Made by a program: the position numbers and the translations under genes | Assembly: GCA_003254885.1 (NCBI GenBank) | Contig: QANT01009265.1 | Location: 1 to 64,000 of the forward strand | DNA length: 64,000 nucleotides | From: Purshia tridentata | Taxonomy: Eukaryota; Streptophyta; Magnoliopsida; Rosales; Rosaceae | Direction: 5' to 3' | The notes under the pieces: model-generated | Seen by the model: only the letters and a program-made list of their open reading frames with translations | Database searches by the model: none | What the model was told of the DNA's origin: nothing | Part shown: positions 21,598 to 35,100 of the stretch, piece by piece | Layout of the letters: every line of letters begins with the position of its first letter | How positions within the stretch are numbered: position 1 is the first letter of the stretch

Positions 21598-24500
21598 TAT
21601 ATAATGTATAATATATGTAGGTTTATTATGTTATGGTTATAGTCTTATAGCCTGTAGGCCACAAGTCAATGCTTTGTTTTGTTAATGCATATAATATAAA
21701 GTAAGAAAATTAGATCGCACTTCACACAACCCTCTTGATTCTAGGAATTCTGCTTCCTAAATGTTTAACTCTCACCAATGCATTCTGTAATCTAGATTCA
21801 TGCTTGACTTCATTTGGATCTTGAATTCATCATTGCTTTGCTCATCTTTTTTTTTTTTAAATTTCTTTATCGAAGTTTTGTTCTAATAAAGGAATTGAAA
21901 CATAAAGAAGTTTATCTACAGTATGCTTGATCCCAAAAGTGGATCAAATAGTTCAGAAACCAAAAAAAGGTTTAAAATTCAGAGGTTCACATTGTACTTC
22001 TAAATACATCTTGAAAACTCTTGGAAGATCATTAGCCCAAAATCATGATATGTATGAAGCCCAACCTAGACCAGGCCTTTTCAAGCCATGTTCATAAAGC
22101 CAAAACTGATGTAGGTTCAGTGGTGGTAGGCATGGCATATTGGAATCACTGGCAGACCTGGCACTTATAAAAGCAGAGCTCAAAATCAAGAACAAGAAGA
22201 ATGAGATCCCAAAACAATGTTAAACTTGAAAACCAGCAGGCCTACAATTAACTAGCCCAGCAATTTGCACTACCCAATTCTAATTGTACTCTTGCACTCA
22301 TATGGAGAAGATAAAATGTTTGTATGTGTTGAGAATATATCTCATATGGCAAATGTAAAATCTTGTGTTACAATCATGGAATTAAATTTTGATAAATTTC
22401 TTTAAAGATTTTTTAAAATTTTTCTTTTTTTTTAAAGGTTTCGAAATATTATTGAATCAAAATTATCGAAATTTTATTATAAGTTTCAATTGTTTTAGTG
22501 AAATTTCTATATTTTTTAACTTACGAAATCCAAATTTTAATTTCTTCGTTAAAATGTATAATATTCAATTAATTTTAAATTAAATATCTTAATTTTTACA
22601 TGATATCATGTCATGTCAAAGCTAGTCAAAATATTATAATCCCCTTCAATCTCTACTCCCTAATAATTAAAATATGAAGATAGATGTAGCCGCCCACAAG
22701 CTTTTAAGTTATGTGGGGTAAGGGTAGTTCCAAGACAAGCAAATTTCCAGACTAGCATTTTAATGGATGTGCATAAGCACTAGATTTTTCAGCTTCTGTC
22801 ACAATCAAATTGTGGCCTGTAATGCAATGCTACTCACTATTCAAATATATCTTCTCAAATATCAACCATATTTGTATGCAGACAATGTTGTATTCTTGAA
22901 TATGTCTGCGTCTCAATTGACTTAATTTCCAAGTTTTCTAAACGTGCTCAGTGGATGCATCAAGAACTCTTGCTCATAGATAGAGATGGGTAGATTATAT
23001 TTTATACATATAGGTCAATTCATAAATTTAAATTATTATCTTATAAAGATAAGTTTGAAGTTATTTTACAGATAAGCTTGCAGTGTGTATAGTAAATGAA
23101 TATGTATCATCAGCTCAATCATTGAAATCATTGGGCAATTCAAACACTTTCAAAGAAAGTAGAAGAAATGGATTTTGAAATGGAGTAGAAATCACATTTT
23201 AATATTATATTGTGTATTATTTTTTTAATAAAATTAAGACTCTTTTTTAAAATATAAAGATATATTATTTGTTTAATACCAAATCTGTTTGGGAAATAGA
23301 CAAAAATATAACACATTTATAAGTAGTTTACAATTGTCTCAAATACCCTTTACAAAGCATGTAATTTACCAAACCTCTTATATTCTCAAAATTCTAGTGC
23401 CCTCCTCCCCTTACTTTGTTCTCAAAATCAGCTGGCAGTGTATTCCTAGTTTTGAGAACAAGTCGAGAAGAGGAGGGATTGGAATTACGGAAATAGGAGA
23501 AGTTTGGTAAATTACATGTTTTTTAAGGGGCATTTGAGACAATTCTTGTCTAAAAAAATACTATTTTCTTAAATTATTTTAACCTTACTTGTTATATTAA
23601 AATTTATAAAAATGTTATATAGACCGAGGGGCCTAAAGAAAATGGGCCACTCTTTATCTCTCTGACAAGCTGCAGCAGTTTGAGAGCGAGATAAGGGTGT
23701 TGGTAGAAGTGTCTGATCTAATAAACTGTGGTCCCTTCTTTTCTTGGCACCTTTTACAGCAGCAGCAGCATTAGCTTTTAGTGTTGATATAAATAATTCA
23801 GAATTTGATTCACCTCTCATTTTCACTTTACCACCCTCTTAGGATCCTGGCATTTAGTATCAACTTCAATGTGCCCATCACCTACAAACACTTTCAAAAC
23901 TCTCCTCCGCCCACTTTTCTAGGAACTTTCAAATTCCGACTCCAAACACTTTTCACTACCAACTTCACTCACTTGCGCATTTCATCGAACACTTTATTAA
24001 CTCAATTTCACGTTCTGCTTATAATTTAATCTCCTTCAGGTTCCTTGTTATTCCCTGCAACAACAAGACATATCCAAAGGGGGAGAGTTTGGGTTTAACA
24101 CGATTTGGTGCCCATAACAAAATAAAGAGTTTTTATCTTAAAAGCTTATGAATTAGAAGACATGCCCAAGAAAATCAATTGGTCAAGGTACTGGTTGTAC
24201 TGTCACGTACTTAATAATGGACATATGACGACAAACACATTGTGGCATTGTGCACACTGCAGATGTTGACATTGTGTAATGGTCATGGACCAGCCAGGAC
24301 CATAAGTTGGAACCTTGCAACAAATTAAGTTGTGGGTAAAGGTAAGCTACTAAAACTCTAAAATAAAACAGAGGTTGAACCGAATAATTAACGAAAACTT
24401 CTCTTATCCTATAGTGAATTTGAATAATTAAATATATAGTCTAGATTTACAATCACAAAATAATTAAATAATTTTCTCTTATCCTTAATAATTTTGTTAA

Positions 24501-26150
24501 AGATTTAAATGGGTGAGTAGATTAAATGGAGCAGCAGTACCTTCCAAACAAAGCATATTATAGACATGGTAATGTATATACTTATTATGTTAATATTACC
24601 ACCGTAGTTAGCCTTGAGGCCTCTCTGCAAGTCAATGGAAATTTGGAACCTCTTCTATATCTCTCTCTCTCTCTCTCACTCCCTCCACCTATGTTTGTAC
24701 AAAATTCCAAACACTACCAATGGCAGTATACCACTTGGATTTCTCCTTAACGCACGCGTACCCGCTGTCCCAGCGCGTGTTTGCAGTTCCCCTTCATGGA
24801 TTTGCTTGCTTGTTCTCACGTGTGCTTTGGTTTTTGACTTTTTTCTCTTTTGTACGTATATGTTGAACTTGGAACCCAATAAATATAAAAATCTCATCAA
24901 TTCATGATTAAACTATAAAACTTGGACCATGTAAAGAAAAAAAAACCTTTAAAACATAAAAACCTGTCTCACATAAGACTTCCCAATTATATGCATGATA
25001 AGAGAGATATTGATAGTATCATATATAGTATTATATTGTGAAATAGTAATTTTTATTTTTCTTAATATAATTATAACAATAATATGTAACTCAATAGTCT
25101 TTTGCATAATACCCCTATTTTAATGAACTCTGAAAATTGTCAATAGCTCAACAATTTATATTCACAAATATTTACTGACATAAATAGGGTTTAAAATAAA
25201 TGGACTATTATTTTATTAACAATTTTTTTTTTCTTTGAGGAGAGGGGAATTGAGCTTGAGTACATGAGAGTAATTCTATAACCCTTTCAACTATAATACA
25301 CCAACAACTGCTAGCCTAGATTTGTAGGTGTATTATTTTATTGTTTTGGTAAGTATTCAAGTCCAATAAGCCTTCATACTAACTCTATCTTTAAGAAAGA
25401 GTAACAATATAACGAAACTTGAGTTAAAGATTTACATATAAGCCTTACAATGCAAATGGAAGATTAGTCTTACAAAAGTCAAATGAGAAATCACTTTAGT
25501 CATTTAAAAATAGATTGGTTAGATTATAAGGAAAACATTTTATTGTGTATCAAAATTATGATCTCATTAAACCTCCTTTTAATATGATACTACCGTTTTA
25601 ATACAAAGTTTTGTCCATAGTGGCGCATGAATAATAATTACCCGCAAATTAAAATTTTTTTAATGCTATTCGCATGCCACAAAAAGAGGTTTTATATATT
25701 TGTTGACATTATATAATAATGTTATTTATACTCTTCCACAGGATTGCAGAAATTTTTTTCAGAATTGTGAACAGTGCTCTCTTTAAACAATAAAGAGGAT
25801 TATAATCATATGATTATGACCTCAATAAATTAGCATTTAGCACTGTGTAAAGACAAAGAGCTAATGAGAATGAATTAAAATATTTACCAAAAAATATGAG
25901 TGAATGAATGAAAAATTAACCCTATAAATTTAATGGTATGTAAGGTGTAGTAGCACAATCGTCACAGAGCGCGTGGGGTCTACCACAATAACAGTAGACC
26001 CAAAAGTCCCCACCAAAACATTTCTTACCAAACCAACCAAAGAAAGTAACAAAGTCTCATCTCATAAAAGTCTCTTCTTCGTCTCCTCTTTAACTCTCTC
26101 TCTCTCTCTCTCTCTCAAGGAAATCACAGAAAACTCAGACCCACCGATCA
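21598..26150. other. Gene-free spacer upstream of the VQ gene
   Basis: About 4.5 kb without a supportable gene apart from the foldback element at 23332-23544. AT-rich, with short open frames lacking domains. The last part (26093-26117) holds a CT run in the probable VQ4 leader. Confidence 0.45.
23332..23544. mobile_element. Palindromic MITE-like foldback element
   Basis: The left end AATTGTCTCAAATACCC and the right end, reverse-complemented AATTGTCTCAAATGCCC, match. Further inward CATGTAATTTACCAAAC faces its complement (GTTTGGTAAATTACATG), and CCCTCCTC..TTGTTCTCAAAA faces TTTTGAGAACAA..GAGGAGGG. The whole 213 bases fold back on themselves. Target duplication is not clear, so the superfamily is undecided. 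Confidence 0.6.
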
Positions 26151-26933
26151 ATGGAAACCTCTCAAAGGCAGCAAGAGAACCGAAACCGTTGTTCTATGCT
26201 GCCCTCTCCGAACAGCCACAGCTCCAACAGCAGCACAAGTAGCATCAGCAGCAATGGAGGAGGAGTCCAAGCTCCTCCACCAACAACCCCAACACCGCAA
26301 CCCCCTAAACCCATCGCCACCAGATCCGAATCTGCCAACCCGTATCCCACCACCTTCGTCCAAGCCGACACCTCCTCCTTCAAACAAGTCGTCCAAATGT
26401 TAACCGGATCCTCCGAAACTGCCAAGCAAGGCTCCTCCTCCTCTTTAAAACCCGACCCGCATACCAAAACCCACATCCCACCCATCAAATCCATGCCCAA
26501 AAAGCAGCAATCCGGATCCGGGTTTAAGCTCTACGAGCGCCGAAACTCCCTCAAGAACAACCTCCAGATTAACCCTCTAATCCCCGTCTTCTCCAAGTCG
26601 AACGCTTCCGGCTTCTCCCCCCGCAACCCCGAGATATTATCTCCGAGCATTCTTGACTTTCCTTCTTTAGTTCTCAGCCCGGTCACGCCGCTCATACCCG
26701 ACCCGTTTGACCGGTCAGGGTCGGCGAATTGCGGGTTGTCGTCGTCGTCGTCGTCGTCGTCTGCCAATAAGTGTGCCGCTCATTTAAACAAGGAGGCTGA
26801 AGAGAGAGCCATTAAAGAAAAGGGGTTTTACTTGCACCCATCGCCAAGTACAACCCCGAGGGATTCGGAGCCCCGACTCTTGCCTCTGTTCCCTACGACG
26901 TCGCCTAGAGCTTCAGGTTCATCTTCTTCTTGA
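26151..26933 (+). CDS. VQ4: VQ-motif protein, VQ4/MVQ-type
   Basis: Single-exon gene, 260 residues, typical for plant VQ proteins. The VQ motif is canonical: F77-K-Q-V-V81-Q82-M-L-T-G86 (FxxxVQxLTG), preceded by TRSESANPYPTTFVQADTSS. Later blocks FKLYERRNSLKNNL, PEILSPSILDFPSLVLSPVT, PLIPDPFDRSG, KEKGFYLHPSPSTTPRD and EPRLLPLFPTTSPR are the conserved set of the VQ4 (MAPK-targeted VQ, MVQ) subgroup. Several Ser-Pro and Thr-Pro sites there are expected substrates of MPK3/MPK6. In the family these nuclear proteins bind WRKY factors and tune immune gene expression until phosphorylated and degraded. A (TCG)n repeat near 26738-26760 codes for a poly-Ser run. The leader has a CT microsatellite. The start is the first ATG after that leader and matches the subgroup's N-terminus length. 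Symbol assigned by motif layout and by position near SMG7L and LEC2. Confidence 0.88.
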   Translation: METSQRQQENRNRCSMLPSPNSHSSNSSTSSISSNGGGVQAPPPTTPTPQPPKPIATRSESANPYPTTFVQADTSSFKQVVQMLTGSSETAKQGSSSSLKPDPHTKTHIPPIKSMPKKQQSGSGFKLYERRNSLKNNLQINPLIPVFSKSNASGFSPRNPEILSPSILDFPSLVLSPVTPLIPDPFDRSGSANCGLSSSSSSSSANKCAAHLNKEAEERAIKEKGFYLHPSPSTTPRDSEPRLLPLFPTTSPRASGSSSS

Positions 26934-28382
26934 ATGAAGCGAATGCTCAAATTAATTTTAATTTTGTGTAATTTAATTATGTTATTGGTGACATTGATGA
27001 TGAGGAAGATAAAATTGTAATGGAATATTTGCAGAGAATGAGAGAATCTTAATTTGCATCAATTGTAAAATTATTTGTATGTATGTCCTTTTTAATTTAT
27101 TTTATAACTTATTTCCTGTGTTTGGTTGCTGAGAAAGTTGAGGTCCAATAGAAAAAGAAACAAATTGGTCGTATCATATCGTATGAAGCTATAATTACAG
27201 TGTGAAAATTATAAAAAATGTATTCTTTTAATCAGTAAAAAATTGAGTAGGAAAAGCTAAAAAGTGAAAATGGGGAGGTTTTCAATAAATTGCATGATAG
27301 AGTGAGTCTAATGGTAAAGATCTAATTGAAGAAATGGAGAAGTAAATGGTAAGATCTAATGGAACTCACAACTTTTGGGCATTAATTATTGCATGAAAGT
27401 TGTGACAAGTGCATTGGAATAGAGGGAGTGAAAAGGAGGTTTGGGCAATTGGGCTGGCTAGCTGTCAAACAAAGAGTAGAAGAATGGGCAAGGAATCTTG
27501 ACCCTTTAGTGAGATAAAGATGCCAGAGACACAGAGCCCAGCCACCATTTTATATGATATTTGGTTATTATGATTAAATTGGTCAAACAGTAATACTACT
27601 TATATCATATGTGATACACCAAACGCAAACGCAAGAGGTGAAATCCATTTACATTAATACGTGCTAAATGAGAGCGAGAGATATGGTTAATAAATTAATT
27701 AAATTTTGGGACCTACTTGTAGTTCTAGTCTTCTAGTTCGACTTGGTGAGTTTCTTCCTGCTTGCTGGGTCAGGGTTGTTTAATACGAAATCTAACATTG
27801 TTTGAAGTCTGCTTTTTTGACTCAAACTGTGTTCAATGGGGACATGATAGAAAGTGAAGTTGTGATGAAAATCAAAATGGGAAAAGCCAGAAAACAAGGT
27901 GAGGTCAGAATCAGAGGTGTAGTGTGGCCTGTTGTGCTTTGTTTTTTTGTTTGTTTTTGTGGGCGAGATTTTTGTAGACTTTCCACACCTTGCACCTTAT
28001 TACCGTATATGGTTGGTGGGCGATTGATCGCAAATTTGAATTTTTCATGTGCACTGCGTCTATTTGGACCTTTGGCATTTAAAAATGTCATATACTATGT
28101 GATGAATAAATTAATGTGATGATCCCAATGAGTTTATTGTATGTACTAACCACAAAGACAATTGGTATCTAATTTCTGGCCTTATTATTATTTGTACGTA
28201 ATTTGCATGTATGAAATTTCTTTTTTCATAAAAATAACAAGTATATACATCCCTCCCTTACGAGCATACATGAAAAAAAGCCTAACTACATTCTGTTCAA
28301 CCCGCTGCTATAGCCATAACTATGATCTTCATTAATGAACAACGCCAATGAGAGTGACCCACATTGGTGTTGTCGATTTTAT
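26934..28382. other. VQ4 3' flank and spacer
   Basis: The VQ4 3' untranslated region probably runs to about 27060-27110 (AT-rich, with AATGGAATATT-like signals). Beyond that, a 105-residue open frame at 27802-28119 has no recognisable domain and I do not count it as a gene. Confidence 0.35.
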
Positions 28383-28493
28383 TTAGCCATCATGGTTATG
28401 TCCATAGCAGCTGAGATGAGAGCTGCCAAATGAGGACCCAGCCACCATGGCCATGGCCAGGAGGAGCACAATCAGGCAGACCTTGAATTCCAT
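28383..28493 (-). CDS. Candidate 36-residue secreted peptide
   Basis: The minus-strand ORF encodes MEFKVCLIVLLLAMAMVAGS, then a short tail with SSHLSCYGHNHDG. The first ~19 residues are a classical signal peptide: a basic residue, a long Leu/Ile/Val/Met core and small residues AGS at the likely cleavage site. That leaves a mature tail of about 17 residues rich in Ser, His and Gly with one Cys. Upstream on the same strand a TATATACC box (plus-strand positions about 28543-28550) lies ~55 bases before the ATG, and the start context AAGATGG is good. I do not recognise the family: it is not a RALF, CLE or AG-peptide by motif. The GC-rich codons contrast with the AT-rich surroundings. Too short for most gene finders. 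It could also be the remnant of a longer secreted protein. Confidence 0.4.
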   Translation of the reverse strand: MEFKVCLIVLLLAMAMVAGSSFGSSHLSCYGHNHDG

Positions 28494-29576
28494 CTTGATT
28501 GACCAAGTGGCTGTGTGAATATAATTTTAATTTGCATGGCATGGTATATATTTTTTTTTTGTCGAATGCATGGCATGAAACATTTCCTCATGTTTTTTGA
28601 AACTCAGCTCAGCACCTTCATTCAATGGTAATGGTGGGTTTGGGGCTTTGAGGTCAGAATGGGCTTTATTAATTGTAGCCCATATCTTACTTTGAAAGTT
28701 AGAACTTGGGTTTTCACTCTTGTCCTACTAGGCTTAGCCTAAGATCCCGTCCTACACAAATTGACAATACCAGTTAACATTTCAATGGGTTGGATTTATT
28801 AAAATCTGGAATAATTTTGAGGGAAAATTAATGATGAAATTCATTAAGATCCACCCAAATTGTTTGACATACAGTTCTTGCCCTTTTAGTATGCATATCC
28901 TGTAAAGTGTTGAGTTTTCAAAGTTTGCCAACCAAGGCCTCAAGGTCTTAATTTTATTTATTATGGGGGTGGAGTCTGGACCCCAGAAGTGCAGATCAAA
29001 ATGGGACAACCAGAACTTATCAGAAAACTTTAGAACTCACATTTCGAGCCCACTGATGTAGACATGTTTATTATATAAGCATGCCCTGCATCCAAGGCAT
29101 GAGCTTTCCAATATCTTTTTTTTTTTTTTTTTTTCCATCAAATCACTATCATGGCCAAGATTTACATAAGATTTGCAGATAATAAGTGTGGTGGACTTAT
29201 TTGCACCGCACTGTTACAAAAGTAAATTTTTTTTGTTTTTTTCATATTACAAATGCAGATAATAAGTGTGTCAATATCTCTTTATGATACACTAAATTAG
29301 TTTGATATTCTTTTCGTAGGTAATTAGTTCTTCCACTTTTAGCATGTCACCCAATTCATATATACTATATACTGCAATTTCAATTGATTAAACTTTGGAT
29401 AATTGATAAAAGGGTTCATATCAGCTACCTAACAACAACTACTAGACCCATCCGTGATGTAGCCATGGTCCACACTTATAATTAATTAGGCTTTTGGTTT
29501 TTGTGGTTAGTCTCACTTCTTCTTTTGTCTTTAAAGACTAAAATTTCTCATCATTATGATCATTAATATCGTAAAT
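28494..29576. other. Spacer, no gene seen
   Basis: Contains the promoter side of the small peptide ORF, poly-T tracts (29117-29136) and AT-rich sequence. No domain-bearing frame. Confidence 0.35.
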
Positions 29577-30151
29577 TAGAGGTCCAACTTGGACGGGTCG
29601 GGCAGGTTGAAAGGTCAATATAAGCTCAACCCACCACAACCCAACCTCAATTCAGATTGGGTTTGGGTTGCCCAATTTTTTTGGAGAGAGACTCAACTTG
29701 CAAAATCAAAGAACATATTAGTTTCAACTTATGAAATTATTATTTTGATAAAAGTATTACACAATTACCTCAATTAATCAATCACTATAATTAAAAACTT
29801 CATATAACTACTAGGCTCATATAAAACAAAATAATACCTTCAAGGTTTTAACATGAAGAGAAAATAATAATAACATCACAATTATATTGTTATCAAATAC
29901 CATAGTTTAGGTTTTATTCCACAAAAAATAAAAATATAAAATAGAATACAGATTTCAACATCCTTATAAATCTTTAGTTCATCTTCAATTACAATATATA
30001 AATTAAATATTATATTACTAATTTAAACTAAAATGTTATCTAATATATAAATTATTATATAATACTAATACAAATCGGGTTGAAATTCAAGCTTGGGCGA
30101 GCCTAACCTCGCGATCCAAGTCCAATCGAAAAAAATCAAGTTACACCCCTA
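29577..30151. mobile_element. hAT-like non-autonomous element (probable)
   Basis: The left end TAGAGGTCCAACTTGG and the right end, reverse-complemented TAGGGGTGTAACTTGA, form an imperfect terminal inverted repeat. Inside both ends lie GGGTCGGGC- and GGGTTGGGTT-like words, and the middle is very AT-rich. This is the layout of many plant hAT MITEs. The expected 8-base flank duplication is not convincing, so borders may be off by some bases. Confidence 0.4.
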
Positions 30152-32116
30152 TTTCTTGTGGGGCCCAAGAGGCATTCACCTCGTGTTCTCCTGCATGCGT
30201 ATACGACACTCTGCATAAAAGCTTCTCTACAGATTGTTGCTCAACAAGTGCCATTTGTACTAAAAGCACACGACGTGAGAATTGAAACTAACATAATTTT
30301 TTTATAAATATATGACAAAGGGTTTTGAACTTAAACCTCTTAAATATTGTTGATATGTTGAGATGGACTATACATATTGTAATATGTTTTTTATCAAATA
30401 GATATCATAATATATATCAGATCGTCAATTGAGATTATATATTTGAATTTTTAATAAAATGTTACATTATTGATTTTTGAAATGAACAATATGAGAACAT
30501 AAATATGAAAGTAAGCTAGCAAGAGAATTCTCAACTATACATATATTATATATACCATGGCTTTGCTGATTTAAATAGAATTTTGTGCATTATATACATG
30601 TGTGTTATCCGTTTATGACAATTACACATTTCAAGCATTTCATAGTCACAAATAACAAGTGACACAATACAGTCCAAGTTCAACCACCCACCAGGGCCAC
30701 CCTTATGCACACGTGTGTGTACCAATTGCTCCAGATTAAATCATAAACTAATAATTACAATCTCAAGCTTGATTAATACAAGTTATGCAACTTACAGTGG
30801 TGTCCTATAATGTACCGTATTAATTCCAGGAACTCGTTGGGGATTTACCTCCTTAGCTTGGACTACAAGCGATCCTCTCTAATTCTAGTCAGCAATGAAT
30901 ATGATGATAAGGCACTTTAATTTATTCCTTCTTTTTTTTTTTTTTTTCTGTAAGATTTTATTATTGTTATCTTATTAAAACAAAGACTAAAAGAATTGAA
31001 AACAGCAGCCTTGTTCCGAGTCCCATCATCAGCTACCTTTTACTTTGTCTGTTTCACAACTGAAGCTGTAGCCTGCACAGGTGGCCAAACTCTTCCTTCC
31101 ATGTGTGTGCTTCTGCTTGGTTGTTTTGGCATCAGTTTCTCCAGTCTTTCAGGTTCATACATTAATTGGCTGCTGATGAGCTACTAACTTTAATGGGTAC
31201 TCTTTGTCAATTGTAGCTTCTCAAAAGGACTCTGCTTTTCGTTTTCTGGTGCAATTCTCTATATGAAGATGAAAAACTTGTTTCTTGATGTTTGTTTTAC
31301 TGAATTTGATATGGTTTACTTCAATTATTGATGTTTTTTTCACATTTTCTGTTCTCTACTTGGGTTTTCCCTATTGTTGTTCTCTAATTATCTGAGTAAT
31401 CATTTGCTTTTGCTTTTGCTTTCGTTTTGATTTTCATTTGGGTAGAGTTTAGAGAACATGTTCAGTGTTTGATTGACCAATTGCAGAGTTAAAGAACTTG
31501 AGGGTACAGTTTAGATTGAGCAGTTCTTGCTTTAGGGCCATTTTAGTCTTCCTCATGGACTTCCTTATTTTTACATCCATTGGTGCGATGAGGACCATTA
31601 TCTTCTTCTGGGTGCCTAAAAGTCAATATCTGGTCTACTTTCTTTCCTTTTTCTTTTTTGAAAGGACATTTTGGAAATTTAGTAGATTTCAGTTTGAACT
31701 TTGTCTGTTCATCAAATTAGGAATATATCGGTCCTTAAATTCTTTTCAGTTGGTTTGTGATATTCAACTTTGGAATTTTTCCCATCTTAATTGGTACAAT
31801 TATGCTCAAGATAGTCTCAAAATGGTTCATTTTCTTGTATACTGCACGAATTTGAGTGAGTCCATTTGCTCTCACCAGCCAGTTTGGTGATCCATTCTTC
31901 ACTTAAGTAAATCCTTTCCTAATTATCCAGGATGTGCTACAATTACAATTCATGGCATCACTTTGGAGACACCATTTTCTTTGTTTGTTTTTGTTCTTTG
32001 CAACTGCAAGGTGGATTAATTTGTGGTTTTCACAAACAGGTGAGTTATGCCATAAGCATATTGCAGGCTGCATAAAGGAGATAAAGAAAACTTGAAGAAA
32101 ATTTTCAACTTTAGAC
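30152..32116 (+). other. Spacer and probable leader of the SMG7-like gene
   Basis: 30.2-30.9 kb is AT-rich with no gene. From about 31.0 kb the sequence becomes T-rich with short exon-like pieces, compatible with an untranslated first exon and leader intron. A likely leader acceptor lies near 32035-32067, just before the coding start. The 130-residue open frame at 31498-31890 is T-rich and has no domain, so it looks like intron sequence. Confidence 0.35.
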
Positions 32117-35100
32117 ATGACGGCGAATTCACATCTTCCCCTCAAAGATCAGAGAGAAAAACAAAAGTATCTAAATGAGGTAATTTTCTGCAGCCACGTT
32201 TGCCAGTTCTTATTCACTTTATGCAGAATACTCTTGTTAAACTTTGTGACTCTTGAAACTGTGGTCCCTTTAGATTTCAAACAAAGAAAATCAGTTGTGG
32301 GCACTGGTCCATTCCAAAGGTCCGTTGCACTCTGATGTTCAGGACTTGTACCGCAAAGTGCGATCTAGTTATGAGAATCTCATCCTAAAAGATCATGAAC
32401 AGTTGGAACTTCAAGACATTGAGTATTCTTTGTGGAAGCTTTACTATAAGCATATTGATGAGTTTCGCAAAAGAATAAAGAGAAGTTCTGCTAATGCAGA
32501 AAGCAAAAATATGGCAGCGTCACAAAATGATAGTCATATAGAAGGGTTTAAACTCTTTCTATCTGAAGCAATTGAATTCTACCAGAATTTGATTGTGAAA
32601 GTAAGAAAATGTAATGGGCTGCCAGAAGAGTCCATGTTCCATACAAAGGGAGGCAAGTGTACTTTTGTTGAACAAAAGAAGATGCAGAAAATCCAATTTT
32701 TGTGCCACCGCTTTTTGGTATGTCTTGGGGATCTTGCTAGATACAGAGAACAATATGAACAACCTGATGTTCAAAACCGAAATTGGTCAGTTTCAGCCAC
32801 CCACTACTTGGAAGCTACAAAAATTTGGCCAGATAGTGGAAACCCCCAAAATCAGGTACATTCATATATTTTTCCTCATTAAACCATTTCTCAGAAGATT
32901 TTGCTTGACATTTCATGTGTTGATTCTAAAAATCCTAAGTAGGAACCTACATGTATAATCATGTTTGTTTGCAGTTAGCTGTATTGGCAATATATATTGG
33001 TGATGAATTCCTCGCTTTGTACCATTGTATAAGAAGTTTAGCGGTTAAAGAACCTTTCCCTGATGCCGAGGATAACCTTATCCTACTGTTTGAAAGGGTA
33101 AAATTTGAATCTTTATTGGTTTTATCATTTATTTTATATCACCTATCAATATTCATATTTTTGCAATTCTCATTTGCTTCTTATATCTTGCAGAGCAGGG
33201 CATCACATTTACATTCTCTTTCAAGCGAGGCCCACTTTAATTTCTTAAATCCATCTGAAAGAATCAGTGTTCTGACTGTTCCACAGTCGAGCAATGATAA
33301 TATGCTGAAAGCTGAACATAATTTCTGCATGGATACAGAGTTATGGCCTCTTATTATCAGAACATTAAGTCTCTTTCACATGAAATCGAGGTACTCACTT
33401 GTATTGGACTGTGTTCAATTTTCCTTAACCACTGATGTAATGCTACATTTAACTGTTGATTTCTGGTGATGCATCTTGATGTGCGATTGTGATTGTTCTC
33501 ATTTCTTGATGTTCTGTGACAGTATGTAATGGTTGTTCTAAATTCGAAGTATCTCTAATTCATTAGATTTTAACTTGAGCTTAGACCGTTATAGTAGTTA
33601 GGTTATTAACTTGCTTCACATTGCATGATGGAACTGGTGTTATGGCGAAGAATGTAAACAGGCCATCTAATGCTGTTTCATTGAATTTCTTTGCATTCGA
33701 TATATGCTTGTGTTTCCAATTCATTTTTTAAATTTCAATTTCTGTGTTGTTTAAGTTCTGACATTTAATGCTGCTTTTGTTATGCGAGGCAGTTTGGATG
33801 ACTTCCCTTGTGCTTTTGCGTCTACTATGAGAGAGTTGGATGCATTGATAGCACTAGATGATACAAAACTAAAGGCCACTTTGGAGTCATATCAGCGTAT
33901 GGATTCAGTTAGAAGAGGTCCTTTTCGAGCACTGCAAGTTGTTTCTGTACTAATCTTTATCATACATAATCTAATCAAGAGCCCAGAAATAAAAGAATCA
34001 AAAGACAAAAATGATATGCAGCAGATAGAGCTGACACAATTGGCATTGACTGCCACATTCATTTTCATGGGACGCTTTGTTGAAAGATGTTTGAAGGCTA
34101 GTGCAATAGATACTTGCCCCCTTCTACCAGCTGTGCTTGTTTTTGTGGAGTGGTTGGTCGTCATGCTTGATGAAGCAGAAATGTATGGGGTCAATGAAAA
34201 AGGCAGAAGTGCCATGTCTTACTTTTTTGGTACATTTGTTGATCTTCTAAAGCGATTCAATGTCAATGAGGGCGAGGCCAAGTATACAGAAAGTATTCCT
34301 CTGTGGGAAGACTATGAACTGAGGGGTTTTGTACCGGTAGCTAGTGCACAGGCATCACTAGATTTCATGTATAATTGGGAACACATAAACAATTATGAAA
34401 GTGGAATTGATTGTCGTGCTCAGCGTATCATCAATGCTGCAATAAAAATTGCAAACAGATCAACTGATTCTCAAAAGTGGATTGTCTATGACAAATCTGG
34501 AAGAACAGTTTGCAAATTCTACAAGGCAGAGTCAAATGAATATGCAGACATGAAAGAATCAGGAACAGTGGAGTCCAACAATTCCGATGTTAAATTGAAA
34601 GTGCCTAGTCAGAATATTCATGAAATACAGGAAGAATGTGAAAAAAAGGTGATTGCTGGGGAAAATCAAAGTTGTAATGGCAAGTCTCTTGCTGTGGAAG
34701 AGGAGGAAGTTATCCTCTTCAGGCCTCTTGCTAGACATAATTCAGCACCTCTCAATATTTCCTCTACTTTAAATGATCCAGCCTCTCAAAAAGATATGGG
34801 GGATCAAAGTGTACCTTCTGATGAATGCTTGCGCCGTGCTACATCACTTCTTATAGCACAAAACCAGTCCCAGAGTGATCCTTTTTCTTTCCATGCTGAC
34901 ATCACTAATTTTAGGCGCAACATGTCATTTAAGCAGCCAGAGCCTGTTGTGAAGGATACAGTGGCACAGCCATTTTTGGAAACTCCAATCACCGCTGGGC
35001 CTCCCTCGCTTAATGCTTGGGTACTTGACAGAGGAAGTTTGAGCAATAATAAGGAGAAAAGCACAAGTGGTATTAGTAAACACGGCTTGAGATTGAGCCC

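Noticed and set aside
27802-28119. 105-residue open frame
   Set aside because: Biased but unrecognised sequence, weak start context, no supporting neighbours. Could be revisited with RNA data.
31498-31890. 130-residue open frame before SMG7L
   Set aside because: T-rich, Phe/Leu-heavy translation typical of a plant intron or leader.
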